NCBI RefSeq assembly: GCF_037975245.1
Contig: NC_092562.1
Span: forward strand, 22,993,554-23,057,553
Direction: 5' to 3'
Source: Apostichopus japonicus
Taxonomy: Eukaryota > Echinodermata > Holothuroidea > Aspidochirotida > Stichopodidae
Length of the DNA: 64,000 nucleotides
Each line of letters begins with the position of its first letter. Position 1 is the stretch's first letter. Both the position numbers and the translations under genes were made by a program. The notes below the pieces were generated by a model. That model was not told the origin of the DNA. It was given only the letters and a program-made list of their open reading frames with translations, and made no database searches. Below are positions 1 to 15,700 of the stretch, in pieces.

Positions 1-2
1 GG

Positions 3-278
3 TTACGTGGGGACTTGATCCAGGTTTTCAAGATTGTGTATGGTTTCGACAATTTATCCTTGACCGACTTTTTCATGTTTGCTAACAGTAGTTGTACAAG
101 AGGTCATTGTCTTAAACTCCAAAAGTCACATAGTAGGATTAATATTCGGCATAACATTTTTTCTAATAGGGTTGTGAATGAGTGGAATGGTTTACCTGAG
201 AAAGTTGTACTTGCAAGTAGTGTCAATGGGTTCAAGAATGCTTTGGAAAAGCTCTTTAAGCATTGTAATCGTGTCTGA
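3..278 (+). mobile_element. LINE (CR1-like) reverse transcriptase C-terminal fragment
   Basis: An open frame entering from the left edge ends at a stop at 278. It carries the C-terminal pattern of CR1/L2-clade non-LTR reverse transcriptases: LRGDLIQVFKIVYG, then RGHCLKLQK, then FSNRVVNEWNGLPEKVV and a final FKNALEKLF. Only the last ~90 residues are in the window; the catalytic core would lie to the left. A transposon remnant, not a host gene. The 500 bases after it show nothing coding. Confidence 0.8.
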
Positions 279-786
279 ATGTTTGTGTCTTCAGTTTTTT
301 CTCTCTCTATAGGGTCCTTGATGGGGTCTTAAGTGTCCCTCCTGATCCTTTTTCTACTAAACTAAACTATGTCTCCCTCATGTCCCCTCATGTCTCCCTC
401 ATGCATCCCTCGTGTCACGTCTCCCTCATGTCATGAGTTATGAAGAGAATAAATTAATGGGTCTTGTGTAACTCCTAAAGGACTGGAGTTTGAACTATGT
501 AAATCTTACAGTTGTTATCTTTCACACGTGTAAAAAAAAATCAAAAACAGAAATACGATAGGGTAAGTTTCATCTATCTTTTCATCAAAGGTATACTAAC
601 TAATTGCCACGAAGAAGATATCAAACAACTTGTTTATTCGTTTGACTTTTTCCTTGTGAGAAGCAAAAGTGGTGTTGACACTGTTATCAATTGCTTGTCA
701 CTATAAATCACCCTTCTCCATAATTCGATAATGATTCAGCAACATGCGCTTCACGCATGGAAAGCAAGATATCAACCTTAGTGATA

Positions 787-940
787 GTATATATACATAC
801 ATACATACATACATATAAATATATATATATATATAAATATATATAAATATAAATATATATATATATGTATATAATAAACACATACACACACATATATATA
901 CACACAGAAATATATATATATGTATATATGTATATATGTA

Positions 941-1003
<63 letters not shown>
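787..1003. repeat. compound (TA)n / (TACA)n microsatellite
   Basis: A run of TACA units, then TATAAA variants, then TATATG units, ending in nearly pure TA from about 950. Open frames across it on either strand are repeat artefacts (poly-Tyr/Ile). Confidence 0.95.
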
Positions 1004-1008
<5 letters not shown>

Positions 1009-1818
1009 TCTAAATATCCCAAGCGGGTTCTCATCTTTTCCGGATACTGTCTCATGCCTCTACTGGTCCAACCACTAAATCGTGCTGGTTGCTGGTCCTC
1101 TAATGATAAATTGAGGAAAGAGTGAGGTGAATGGGAGGGCCAGGGGATGAATGGGATGTGGTAAAAGAAAATCTAAATTGGCGAACTTTTTTCTACTCTA
1201 CATCAATTGTATTCTCACTTTGATAGATATTTGTTGTTTTTTTAAATCTTTATTGGCTTTCTTTCTTAAAAAAAAAATGATCAAAACCTCTCGTGGAATC
1301 TTGCCATGGCGTAGAAATAAAATTTGGTCATGAGATCATGTTTATCACAATTCCGAAGGAGAAAGACAGAAGCAGTATGGTGAGTGATACTATATTAATG
1401 TACACAACTCGAAAAATTCAAGCAAGAAGGGAAATGTCAGTTAAAGGAAATATAACGACAGAATGGATAACACAATATTACAGAGACAGAGAAGACAGAA
1501 AGACGAAGAAAAATAAAATAAAATAGAAAACAACCCCCATCCCCCACCCCCGCCTCAACAATGAAAAGGAGACAAGGGAAGAGGAAATTATATAGCAAAT
1601 GTGTTCTTTATTTTCTAGCGTTTGCCATTATAAGTTTATGTGTGCATTGCACTTCATTTTCATTTCAACAAAGTTTTGGATTTGTGTGAATATATAGGTC
1701 TGTAATGGACGTGACTTTTTACATGACTTTGAAGAAATACCTGTGTTAACTCAAAGGAGAGAGAAAACGTTAAATTATCTTCTGTCGAAAGGGAGTTATC
1801 TGGATTAATTTTAAGCCT

Positions 1819-1824
1819 TATAAA
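1819..1824 (+). promoter_or_regulatory. TATA-like box of the amylase gene
   Basis: TATAAA lies 120 bases before the amylase start codon, which would put transcription start near 1850 and give a 5' UTR of roughly 90 bases. Position and match are seen; function is inferred. Confidence 0.5.
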
Positions 1825-1846
1825 TGAGAACATCACAGCTGTTTCT

Positions 1847-1854
1847 TGACGTCA
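1847..1854 (+). promoter_or_regulatory. palindromic TGACGTCA (CRE/ATF-type) site
   Basis: A perfect CREB/ATF palindrome about 28 bases downstream of the TATA-like box, close to the predicted transcription start of the amylase. A single 8-mer can occur by chance, so a regulatory role is only suggested. Confidence 0.3.
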
Positions 1855-1928
1855 CGCGAACGAGCTATTATAATCTTGTTGATTTCACACACTCGTCTTC
1901 ACTTACTGATAGCGACCTTTGCAAGTAG

Positions 1929-4568
<2,640 letters not shown>

Positions 4569-4633
4569 AGAAGAAACACTTCACATTAAATATGTTATGA
4601 AAATTATCGTAGCTATCATCAACGTTACATATT

Positions 4634-4639
4634 AATAAA
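4634..4639 (+). terminator. polyadenylation signal of the amylase gene
   Basis: AATAAA 66 bases after the stop codon, giving a short 3' UTR as is common for digestive enzyme mRNAs. Confidence 0.65.
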
Positions 4640-5921
4640 CAGTCACGTCAAATCATAAGAAAGTAAACAAAATTAAATAATTGAACTAAAATAGAGTAAA
4701 CTTAGGTAAACGATCCGATGCTCAGTGTTTTGCTTTTGGCCTCGCCTCTTTCAGATAAATTGCTACCAAAACAAGGATCGCTTGAAGCTTAGAAGAAAAA
4801 TATCAATAATATCAGGACAACAGTAGTTACTATATGTTTGGACAAAAGTAATCAGAAGAGAGAAATACACTCCAATCACATTTGAAAACGAACTTATGAT
4901 AACAGTTTTGTTTACATATTTCTTGTCTGGGATCCAGTTTACCGTGCAACAAGTAATCGGTGTCTGATAGATGATATAAAGTCCTGACGTGAGGAGGGAT
5001 AAATCACAGGGGAAATATGGGATAATTAACCAGTTATTCTTATTCTGATTTACACTGATTCCCTCAGGCTCTGCTTATGCCTCTCATTTTATCTAGGGTT
5101 CATACGGTGGAAGGGGATTGGGGGGGTGGATGGTGATGGGAGGAGGGGGTGATTGGCACAAATTTTGATCTTAAACGCATATCAGCACGGCAAAATTTAG
5201 GTTCCAGGATAAAAAATCCACACAGGAATCATATTCTCTTGCACCTATTAAACATTGTTTTGCGAATTGGGAAGTGGCCGAGTTTGGTTGTTATTTAAAT
5301 GGTTTTCGAACATTTACCATTCACTAGTTTCGCAGGGAAGATAATGGGGGGGGGGGGGGGTGGTCTTCTTCTACAGTATTTTAGACGGTGACCAGATGCT
5401 GAGATAAAAATGCGACGTCAAGTGGAGGTTACGGAAGCAGTAATGGATTCGACAATTACTCAAATGTAAGAGACTGACTTCGGTCGGCTTGGGGTTTTGA
5501 TAAGCCAATGAGGCTTCTTCGCGAGGATCCAAAATACATACATACATACTCTGCGTAATTCTCTTAAACACTTCACAAAATGGAAGAAGACCGGATATAT
5601 CAGGCCACGATCAATCGCTTTCTGTTGACTCTATGGCCTTTGGGAAAAAGTAATCTCAAATATGTTTTAACATTCTTCTCGCACAAGTATTCCTTATTTT
5701 TCTTCAATGTTTTCCTTTCTGTTCAATTCTGGAAAACTACTCGTTTAAATAAGCAGATGAGTCATTCATTAAACTAGCGGAATATAGTTTCTTTATTACG
5801 TACGTATCATAATTTATTCTTTGCCTTTCAACACAAAGTAATATATCAGTTTACGAACAGTACAAACTATTACATATATGAGTACCATGCATGATATGTG
5901 TAATACACCACCCTGACAAAT
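4640..5921. other. intergenic, no gene seen
   Basis: AT-rich with G-runs (about 5120-5150 and 5346-5360) and a short CATA run near 5540. Short open frames here have no recognisable protein features. Confidence 0.6.
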
Positions 5922-6377
5922 ATAAACCAAATGGAAATACAAACAAACATATAAACCAAATGGAAATACAAACAAACATATAAACCAAATGGAAATACAA
6001 ACAACTTATAAACCAAATGGAAATACAAACAAACATATAAACCAAATGGAAATACAAACAACTTATAAACCAAATGGAAGTACAAACAAACATATAAACC
6101 AAATGGAAATACAAACAACTTATAAACCAAATGGAAATACAAACAACTTATAAACCAAATGGAAATACAAACAAACATATAAACCAAATGGAAATACAAA
6201 CAACTTATAAACCAAATGGAAATACAAACAACTTATAAACCAAATGGAAATACAAACAACTTATAAACCAAATGGAAATACAAACAAACATATAAACCAA
6301 ATGGAAATACAAACAACTTATAAACCAAATGGAAATACAAACAACTTATAAACCAAATGGAAATACAAACAAACATA
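5922..6377. repeat. minisatellite, 16 units of two alternating types
   Basis: Core ATAAACCAAATGGAAATACAAAC with two endings: type A (AAACAT, 29 bp) and type B (AACTT, 28 bp). Read by eye the order is AABABABBABBBABBA. Units are almost identical, one having a single A to G change. The long minus-strand frame (repeating FPFGLY) is an artefact. Confidence 0.95.
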
Positions 6378-8724
6378 TGTATTTATATGTGACATATGCT
6401 GTCCGCACAGGATCAAAAAGTCACGAATGAACAGTACTATCAAGTACTTATTTACAAAAGTTAACAATTTTAAAAAGCAGCAAAGGTTGATCTATCGAAC
6501 TTTTTCCGCGGCAAGTTTGCCACACAATACTATCAAACAATATTCTCTTATAAACTATCAATAAAACTAATCTCAGATAACATGTATAAAATGTGTTGGA
6601 AAGAAAGGTTAGCGTCTCAAGTACTGTTAAACAAATCTAAAAGGTATACTCTTTAAAAAATAACTGAAGCAGGGTTACCTTGACAGGATAGCAAATAATG
6701 GATTTAATTCATAGAATAAAGTCTTACATTCTTAAATTCATTCTGACAATAAAGTCTTACAATGGTTGCATCAGGATTTAGGTAATGATTTGGAAGACTG
6801 TTTGTGACCTTCGAAGCTATACTAAGTATGATATACCAAATTGCCAAACCTGGTATGTATCAATATTGAAGCTAACCTGTTGTGATATTGTCTGGCTCTA
6901 CCATGAATGTATCTTCACTTCATCAACTAAGAGCAACTTGACAACTTTTCACTATCCCATTAAACAACTGATCGAGTTTCTGCGCAGCTCACACAAAGAA
7001 AGAAAAAAAAAATGCTGATCCTCTTAAACACAACTGTATGAATTTATACACACTTCCTTTGCAACACTGCTTATTATCTAACACAAGTTGCTTAGTTTTC
7101 TTTCAAATTAGAATATATGAGAATTAAAAACCTCTTTTTTTATAAATTCACTAAACAACCGACTGCGTTTCCGTCAATGTCAAATACATGAAAGAGTCCC
7201 AAAATATTTGCACAAAATTCTCTCAACACAAGTGGCCGAGATTCTCGTGGAAAATGACATCAGAAAAAGTGAGAAAACGAACTAAAAAAGACAGAGGAGA
7301 AAAGCCCTCATGTCTGAAAGTGGAAAATAATCCTGAGCAAACCTATAGGCAGTAGCAAATATACATGAAGCCGATACACTTTGTCATAATAACATCCCTA
7401 TATTAATTCTGTCTACATAAATATCTCAAAAGTTCTCTTTATTCACCTAAAGTCCATCAACGAACAATTGTACGCAAATGTTAGTAAGTTTGGTAGAACC
7501 ATGTTAAAACTTCTTTAGTCTTGTTGTTGTTTGTATAGTTGGGTAGAAGGTAACATTGAAAGTTGAAACAACTTTAACCAGATCGTTCATATCACAGAGA
7601 GCTGATATCAACCTAAGTAAACCTAACCTCTTCTAGAACCAGGTTGGACCCTCACTTTTCCCTTTGGCCCATAATTTACCCTCAGCCCAGCATTGTCCCC
7701 CCCCCCCCCTTATCACCCAGACGTGCTTGTAGGTAGTCAACTAGTAATAGACACATTATTCATTAACCCAAACACCTTGAAAAAACAATTTACAAAGTTT
7801 TGAAATGACGACTATCCTAGTATTCCTCCACAAACCACTACGAATAATAGATCATACACCACTCCCCGATTGAACAAATGCCTGAATGGCCGTTTCCCTA
7901 TTTGGACTTTCTTGTTTCGTTGTTATTTTGCTCATTCCGTGAAAAAAAGGACAAATATTGAGGGAAAAACAAAAATCTCATATTATTAAAAATCATGCTA
8001 AATAAATTATTGTTTTGAAAGGTTCGACTTTTGGCTACCATAAAAAAAAAGGTTGATTTGTTTGTGTTTTAAGTACAATTCATAATTTAAGTACACTTTC
8101 TTACTTCTTTATTATTTTGATGATTCCTTAAATAGAGAACAAATATTGATCGCAAAAGAACAGTCCTTGTATTATGAAAATCATCTTGAGTAAATAATTG
8201 TTATGGAAGGTTTGACTTGAAAAAAAGAAAAAAGAAAGAAGATATGTATGGAAGACAAATTAAACCATAGAATAGAAACTTTAATAACACATTGGTGGTA
8301 GAAGACAATAGAAAAATAAAACAATTGGAAAGAAAGCTATTTGGTCTATATAGATGCTGTATCTGCTAGTAACTGTTATTTAATATAATTCATGCACCAT
8401 ATCATTTTGGCAAGATGTACAAGCTACGATGTATTGCAAGTTGTGTATGTCCAGATATGACATATCTTTTTCATATCTCTTGGCAAAGCATAATTGAAAC
8501 AAGAGAAAATAGAGAGAAAATAGAGAAAAAGCAAATTGAAACATAAGAGAAAATAGAGAAAGAGAGAAAGAAGCAAAATTAATCTAAGGAAAATTCAAAT
8601 TTTGGTGCTTTTTGTGAATGTCTGAAATATCTCGCCAGGGAAAAACTATTATAAAAATAAATTCTAACATTTTTATAGGCTTGCACATGGCAAGAATTCC
8701 TGTAAATGATATTTGTAAAAAGAT
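6378..8724. other. intergenic, AT-rich, one diverged duplication
   Basis: No coding region recognised. Segments about 7915-8050 and 8105-8225 align loosely (ACAAATATTGA, AAATCAT, AATTATTGTT, AAGGTT.GACTT), suggesting an old tandem duplication. A C-run lies at about 7699-7710. Confidence 0.5.
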
Positions 8725-9480
8725 AGAATAGATTCAGCTTAACTGACATAATTCATTCTGCTCTATCCAGCATAGATTCAGATTAAGTGACATGATTTCT
8801 TCCACTCTATCTAGTGTAGATTTAGCTCCACTATTGTAACTTTTCTTCTGTATTCAGCATAAAATCAGCTCCATTGTTGTAATTTCTTAATCTATCAAGC
8901 ATAGAGTCAGCTCCATTGTTGAAATTTCTTACTCTATCCAGCATAGAGTCAGTTCCACTGTTGAATTTCTTACTCTATCAAGCATAGAGTCAGCTCCATT
9001 GTTGTAATTTCTTCTACTCTATCCAGCATAAAGTCAGCTCGATTGTTGAAAATTCTTCCACTCTATCCAGCATAGTCAGCTCCATTGTTGAAATTTCTTA
9101 CTCTATCCAGCATAGAGACAGCTCCAACTCTATTGTTGTAATTTCTTCCACTCTATCCAGTATAGAGTCAGCTCGATTGTTGAAAATTCTTCCACTCCAT
9201 CCAGCATAGTCAGCTCCATTGTTGAAATTTCTTACTCTACCCAGGATAGAGTCAGCTCCAGCTCCATCCTTGAAATTTCTTCCACTCTACGCAGCATAGA
9301 GTCAGCTCCATTGCTGTATTTTTTTCTGCTCTACCCAACATAGAATCAGCTGAAACAACTTAATTTCTACTCTATCCAAAATAGAATCAGGTTGGCTGCT
9401 GTAATTTATTTGACAATATTCAGCACAAATCCAACTCAAGTGACATAATTTCTTCAATTATATCCAGCATAGCACAAGGT
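8725..9480. repeat. imperfect tandem array around CTCTATCCAGCATAGAGTCAGCTCC
   Basis: More than ten degenerate units of about 45-50 bp, each containing CTCTATCCAGCATAGA, GTCAGCTCCA and TTGTTG.AATTTCTT. It begins some 200 bases after the receptor phosphatase stop codon (minus sense), so part may be transcribed as 3' UTR. Confidence 0.85.
9405..9410 (-). terminator. candidate polyadenylation signal of the receptor phosphatase
   Basis: TTTATT on + reads AATAAA on -, about 280 bases beyond the stop. It lies inside the tandem array; other signals further down cannot be excluded. Confidence 0.35.
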
Positions 9481-9690
9481 CAAGTAACATAACTTCCTCT
9501 GCCTCCTCCAATTCATGAAATTAAAAATAGTGAAAACTGAAAACTTGAGATAACTTTCTCCATTCTACCTAATCTAGAGTTGGGACAGCTGATCTGATGG
9601 CTTAATCCGATCATCTCGGCCAAAGACGTTTCCATATTATCCCTTCTGATGTAGCATAAGTTGCCCTCGAGGGTCACAATGGGAACTTGG

Positions 9691-9762
9691 TTAGATATTC
9701 CCATATTCTGGGGCATTCTCCAAGAATGCCTGTAGTATTTGGTAGCATGCCAGATAATGTTC
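9691..9762 (-). CDS. RPTP exon: last coding exon
   Basis: Acceptor TTTCATTACAG, then [20 protein letters not shown] and GNI, stop TAA at 9693-9691. Closing helix of D2. Confidence 0.88.
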   Translation of the reverse strand, partial: EHYLACYQILQAFLENAPEYGNI

Positions 9763-12700
9763 CTGTAATGAAAGTAAAATCACAAGCTTTTGATGCCATA
9801 ATTTCTACCAATACGAGAACCACTTGCACAACTGTGAATACAAATAAATGATTACTTGTGTTCTGATTTATTTGAAAACAAAAAGTGAAACCACTAGTGT
9901 GAGGTGAGGGAGGCTAAGGGGATATAGCTCTATTTCTCTGCAATGCCACTAATTATATCTCAAGTTTTTTCTCTCTTAAATGGTGTAGCCTAAATATTTT
10001 GGAAACTTTGCCATTTTTTCAGCTCCTATAGTCAGCTTATTAGTAGACAGAAGGACGGAGGTAATAGGGGGGAAAGGACTGGTTTTCCTGAGATCACACA
10101 TGTTGTCCTTTTACAATTTGACACACCCAGCCTTTGTTGTACATTTTACGCCCTCCCTGACAAGAGACCATGCAAGTACCCTGGTAATCACAATTATTTC
10201 CGAGTCTTGTTAGAGCCCCCCCCCCCCCCATTTTGACTTAAAATCTTACCTGTTCAGCCATGATGAGAGAATTACTGCTGCGAAGTTGACGAGCCGTTTG
10301 AAATATATCGACTTTGCCATCTCTTCTCACTCTTTCGATCTCTGAAAGAACTGTAACCACAGCTCCACTCCTTCCCACGCCATCACTGAGGTTGAAAAAA
10401 AATATGTGCAAACACTTTGTCAAGTTTCTTGGGGAAAATAAAACACTTTATTGACAAACTTGTCTTCAGGGAGCTTGAAAATGTGTTAAAAACTTGTGGA
10501 AAAAAACCCCCGTCTGGACGAAGATGAAAAGTAGTGACCACTATTGGTTGCTTGTAACTTTGTTCAACGTACGCTCAAACTGGTAACATTTAATGACGTA
10601 TTCAACAGAACATTCCTCATTCCCTCTCCCACTTAAAGTCATTGAAGACTCGCCCCAAACCATGTGTGGCCATCTGAAAAAGTTAACTTTCTGTTGCTTG
10701 CAAGTGACGTTTTGTTCGTGTCGCTACAAAATGCAGACAGTAATGAAACGTGATACCTTGTTATCTTTAGCTGGACCTGAGATGTCCATCGCTGTATCGT
10801 TTGTACACTGTGCTGTGGGTATTGACCGCAGCTGTATGTACTGACTGTACACTAGTGTCTAATTACCGACGGTAGCAAGCTGTGTGTGTATTTTCTGGGA
10901 TCGATTGTGGTGTCTAACACTTCTGTTACACCTCATTCGAAACTAGGTCAGATTAACGGCATTAGATGTTTCTTTTTGCGTGAGTCTTCACACCCTTTAA
11001 ACCCCAGTTTTGTCCATGTCTAGCCATAATATTGTGTGTTGGACCTTTCAGAAACTTTTGGCACATGTGGAAGTTTGATGCAATTTTGCAGCTTTATCAA
11101 TATCAATATACATTAAACCGTACGTTGTTTCAGAGCAACTTTGGTTATGAAAATCTGCAGAGAGGTAGTGGTAATGACAGAGACTTTGGTCGCATATTAA
11201 GTGTAGTGCATCCCACAGGGAGCCGTGTGTTGGTTGCACATCTGTCCTTTTCGGCGTTCGTTGCTGTACCCATTTGTCACATTATCATTACAACGAACAC
11301 GAAACAAATATTACGCTCTTTAGAAATGTAGAGTTTTATTGCTGAAGATGTCGCTTTTTAAGAAGTAATTGAGGTAATTATATGTATATTATATTTAAGC
11401 TTTTGCTCATGTTAGTATAGGGAAGTATAAGTGAGTTTGTGACTCACAAATTGTATTTTAGTTTGTACAACGTGGACCTTTTCTCAGCGTGGGTTAGCCT
11501 ATCGTGATATTGTGTATTAGGCCTAGGTTTATTGTTTCGAGAATGCATCACGATGGTATTCAAGTTCATTTTGAGTATTTTCAAGGGCTTAGTAAGTTCT
11601 GTACTCTTAAAAATATGTTGTTATAAGTTCACATGCCTTGTTATTGTTGTATTCGAGGGAATCGTGTTATTCGTGTGTTTCATTGTATAGGCTAAGCGTG
11701 CCTTACGGTGAATTACTAAGTGTGTATAAAGTATTTTCGTACTATATTCCGATAGAGCGCCCTCTCATAACAAACAAGATGGCTGCGCCCATGTTATCGT
11801 TGAATATATGTGTACGTAATAGGCAAGCCACCCAAGTGAGCTTGAGTAACATTATCTAATTATTCATTAAGGTATTTTCTTTCTATTTTCACCACTTCAT
11901 GTGTTATCCAGCACTGATTAAGATTAAATTCACCTCTGTTGATATTGGTTTTGGACAAAATGTCTCTCGCTGCTGTGGTAACCACAATTAGTTGTTAAAC
12001 GATGTATTCTGTAATAAGTTACACGTTCTGTGTACTGGGAACTGGTTGAGATGTAATTGACTAGATAAGTTGTGTTACTGTTTTATAAGTGTAATGCTCT
12101 GCCCATAAATGGACAGAGAGATTGTAAGGCAGATGTGCCGAGATTTAAATGTCGCAATCTCATCATTATTACTATTATGTGTTAAGTCTAGTGGTGCTCC
12201 CAGTTCTACCCTTGTCATTGTAGCTATTCAGACAGTGTGGAAACCAGCCTAATTGGGTCACAGAGAGTAGAGTTAGTCTGGTACACAATTTTAAGTGACT
12301 TTATTTTTATGTTTTGTTTCTCTTTTTATTATCTTTCAGGAAAGTTACCTGAAGGTGCTGCACCGTCCTTTTTTGTTACGTAATCATATAATATAATCTC
12401 GACCATGCTATGTGAGAGAAGAAGTAATAAACCCCTCAGCCACCAGAACAAGCGGTGGTAGAAATCAGCACTCTCTCCTGCCTATTTATTCCCGCGTATC
12501 CTCACATAAGCAAGCACTTTCTTTTGACATTGTAAGAGACATGTATGTACTTCCCTGACAAACCAACGTCATATCCCAAGTTAAACTGTCCAACTAGTCT
12601 GGCAAATTTAAGTATCTTTCACAATCTGCAAACAACAATAAGGTCTCTTTCACACACACACACAGTTGTTTACACTGCATATTGCCATGAAATAAACAAA

Positions 12701-15700
12701 TGACATATCGTAGAAGTACAATTTACTACAAACTGAATCTGTGGGAATCTTGCAATTACTCCACAAGTCATCTGTGTCATGGCCAAGGTCGGTTCTGAAT
12801 CATGCCATCTGTCGCCAGTTATGATGGCTTTCTTATCAACTAGCGAGATCTTGTAACGTTATCAATATTTCAGCAACCCAGGTTATATGAGCTTTAAGCA
12901 TCAGGTGTTTGGAAATAACTGAAGCTGATTAGAATAGGCCTATACCTGGCTAGCACATATAGGTTACTCTAAAAATATGAGGGATTACATTCCGATCAGA
13001 CACAGAATTGATGGAGTATATCAAAGTTAAATAGCATCAAGAAATTACTGTATAGGGTAGTACACACTGTAAAGGTTACTCTTAACACATATACTATGAC
13101 ATTAGAATATAGAGTTGATGGAGTATATCAAAGTTAAATAGCATCAAGAAATTACTGTATAGGGTAGTATATACTATAAAGGTTACTCTAAACACATAGA
13201 CTATGACATCCCATTAGAATATATAGTTGGTGGAGTATATCAAAGTTAAATAGCATCAAGAAATTACTGTATAGGGTAGTATATACTATAAAGGTTACTC
13301 TAAACACATAGACTATGACATCCCATTAGAATATAGAGTTGTTGGAGTATATCAAAGTTAAATAGCATCAAGAAATTACTGTATAGGGTAGTACACACTG
13401 TAAAGGTTACTCTTAACACATATACTATGACATTAGAATATAGAGTTGATGGAGTATATCAAAGTTAAATAGCATCAAGAAATTACTGTATAGGGTAGTA
13501 CACACTGTAAAGGTTACTCTTAACACATATACTATGACATCCCATTAGAATATATAGTTGGTGGAGTATATCAAAGTTAAATAGCATCAAGAAATTACTG
13601 TATAGGGTAGTATATACTATAAAGGTTACTCTAAACACATAGACTATGACATCCCATTAGAATATAGAGTTGTTGGAGTATATCAAAGTTAAATAGCATC
13701 AAGAAATTACTGTATAGGGTAGTACACACTGTAAAGGTTACTCTTAACACATATACTATGACATTAGAATATAGAGTTGATGGAGTATATCAAAGTTAAA
13801 TAGCATCAAGAAATTACTGTATAGGGTAGTATATACTATAAAGGTTACTCTAAACACATAGACTATGACATCCCATTAGAATATATAGTTGGTGGAGTAT
13901 ATCAAAGTTAAATAGCATCAAGAAATTACTGTATAGGGTAGTACACACTGTAAAGGTTACTCTAAACACATAGACTATGACATCCCATTAGAATATAGAG
14001 TTGTTGGAGTATATCATAGTTAAATAGCATCTAGAAATTACTCCATATAGGGTAGTACATACTGTGTGTAGTATATCAAAGTTCCCTTATAACAAGTTAC
14101 TCTATGATACAGCTTTAGAAAACTACTTTTACACAGCTTTAGAAAACATCAGAAATTACAAACAGCTGTGAGCTATCTGGCTATTAAGAATCAACAGCAA
14201 ATCAATGTAAATACCAAAATTCCAACAGAAAATGAGGAACTAATAATAATAATAGTAATTATAATTTATTCTTATATAGCGCTCTACATCAAAAGTGATC
14301 TCAAAGCACTTAACAAAATCACATAAAATATTACAACTTAAAATTATTATAGCTTAAAAATATTACAGCCTAATAATATTGCATCATAAAAATTACAAAA
14401 TTAAACAAAAATCCTAACAATAATTATTAAAGCAAGAAAATTCAGAAATTAAAGACAAAAGCAATAAAACATGACAGCATAATGTGTCTGTTATTGTTGA
14501 TGATACTTACATGCAATGAATGATGGCTGGTTCAGTCTCATACTTATCAAGAGTTAACTTGGTAACTTCTAACAGCTCAACCACCCCTGTGACAACACCA
14601 TGATCGGGCCATGACAACAGTTGGAACTGATCTACTGAACAAGTTTTCTAAGTGAGAGACAACAAAACAAAGAAAGAACACACATTATGTGGATTAAGCA
14701 AATATTTGTTCCCCTATACATGACCAGGGGTATACAGAGCTGTATAAATAAATAGTTACTATATATGCCATCTGCTATATGGAAAAGAACTAGACCTTAA
14801 TTCCGTCTGTTGCTAAGTCGACCTAGCAACATGCAGTCACAAAAAAACCTGCATTTCAGGTACATCAACAACCATGCTGGGTGTTCAGAGTAATCTTTCT
14901 TCAGGTGCACACATTCAAAAGCCTGCATTGCCTGCATGCAAGTTGCTATGAATAGCCAAAACTATTTGCTTCAAATCTACAAACATCTCTACAACTATTT
15001 GAAGTCAATTGGGCATTCAATGTGAAATGATGCCATCAGGTGTAGCAACAAATCCTACCTTACCATGATGTATGTTAAATACTGGGAGTGAAACTATCTA
15101 TTAATATCTTTAAAAGATTGCAGGAGAGCTACGCATTCAGAGAAAAATGTCATCAAGTAGAGACACAAACCTGCGTTACCTGCATATTTGTTGGGTATTT
15201 CAAGGGAAATGATTTCTTTAGGTATAGTAAGGGAAATGTGCATATAGGTTACCCTAACCTGTGTGCAAGTGCTTTCTCAGGTACAACCACAAAACCTGCA
15301 TATGAGTTGAATACCGTTCAAAGTGAGATTATGTCTTCATGCAGGTTCCCTAGGAAATGTTCACAGAAGCTGGCTGTTCAGGTTGAAATTACTCCACGTG
15401 CAACCACAAAAAGCTGCATGTTTGTTGTGTATTTTGAGTGAATTAATTTCCTGCAGTTATATACAACAAAATCTACATGTCAATTTGATATTTTAGGTAA
15501 AACTCCTCATGGGGTACCCACAAATACTGCAATGGTTTGGGTATTTCAGGTGAAACTCTCCTCAGCAGGTACCCACGAAAACCTGCATGGTTTGGGTATT
15601 TCAGGTGAAACTCTCCTCAGGGGATACCCACAAAAACCTGCATGTAAGTTGGGTGTTTCAGGTGCAACTCTCCTAAGAGGTATGAAATATTTACAAACCT

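Noticed and set aside
701..1055. Minus-strand open frames rich in Tyr and Ile
   Set aside because: Translation of the TA/TACA microsatellite; the same holds at 2979-3250 and 48790-48978.
5851..6199. Minus-strand frames repeating FPFGLYV
   Set aside because: Translation of the 28/29-bp minisatellite.
5922..6377. CRISPR-like regular repeats
   Set aside because: No spacers, unit length changes only at the end, eukaryotic context; the arrays at 12961, 19637 and 21191 are rejected for the same reason.
11034..12506. Solo LTR with TGTG...CACA ends
   Set aside because: The polyadenylation-like end is suggestive, but flanking bases do not match, so boundaries cannot be supported.
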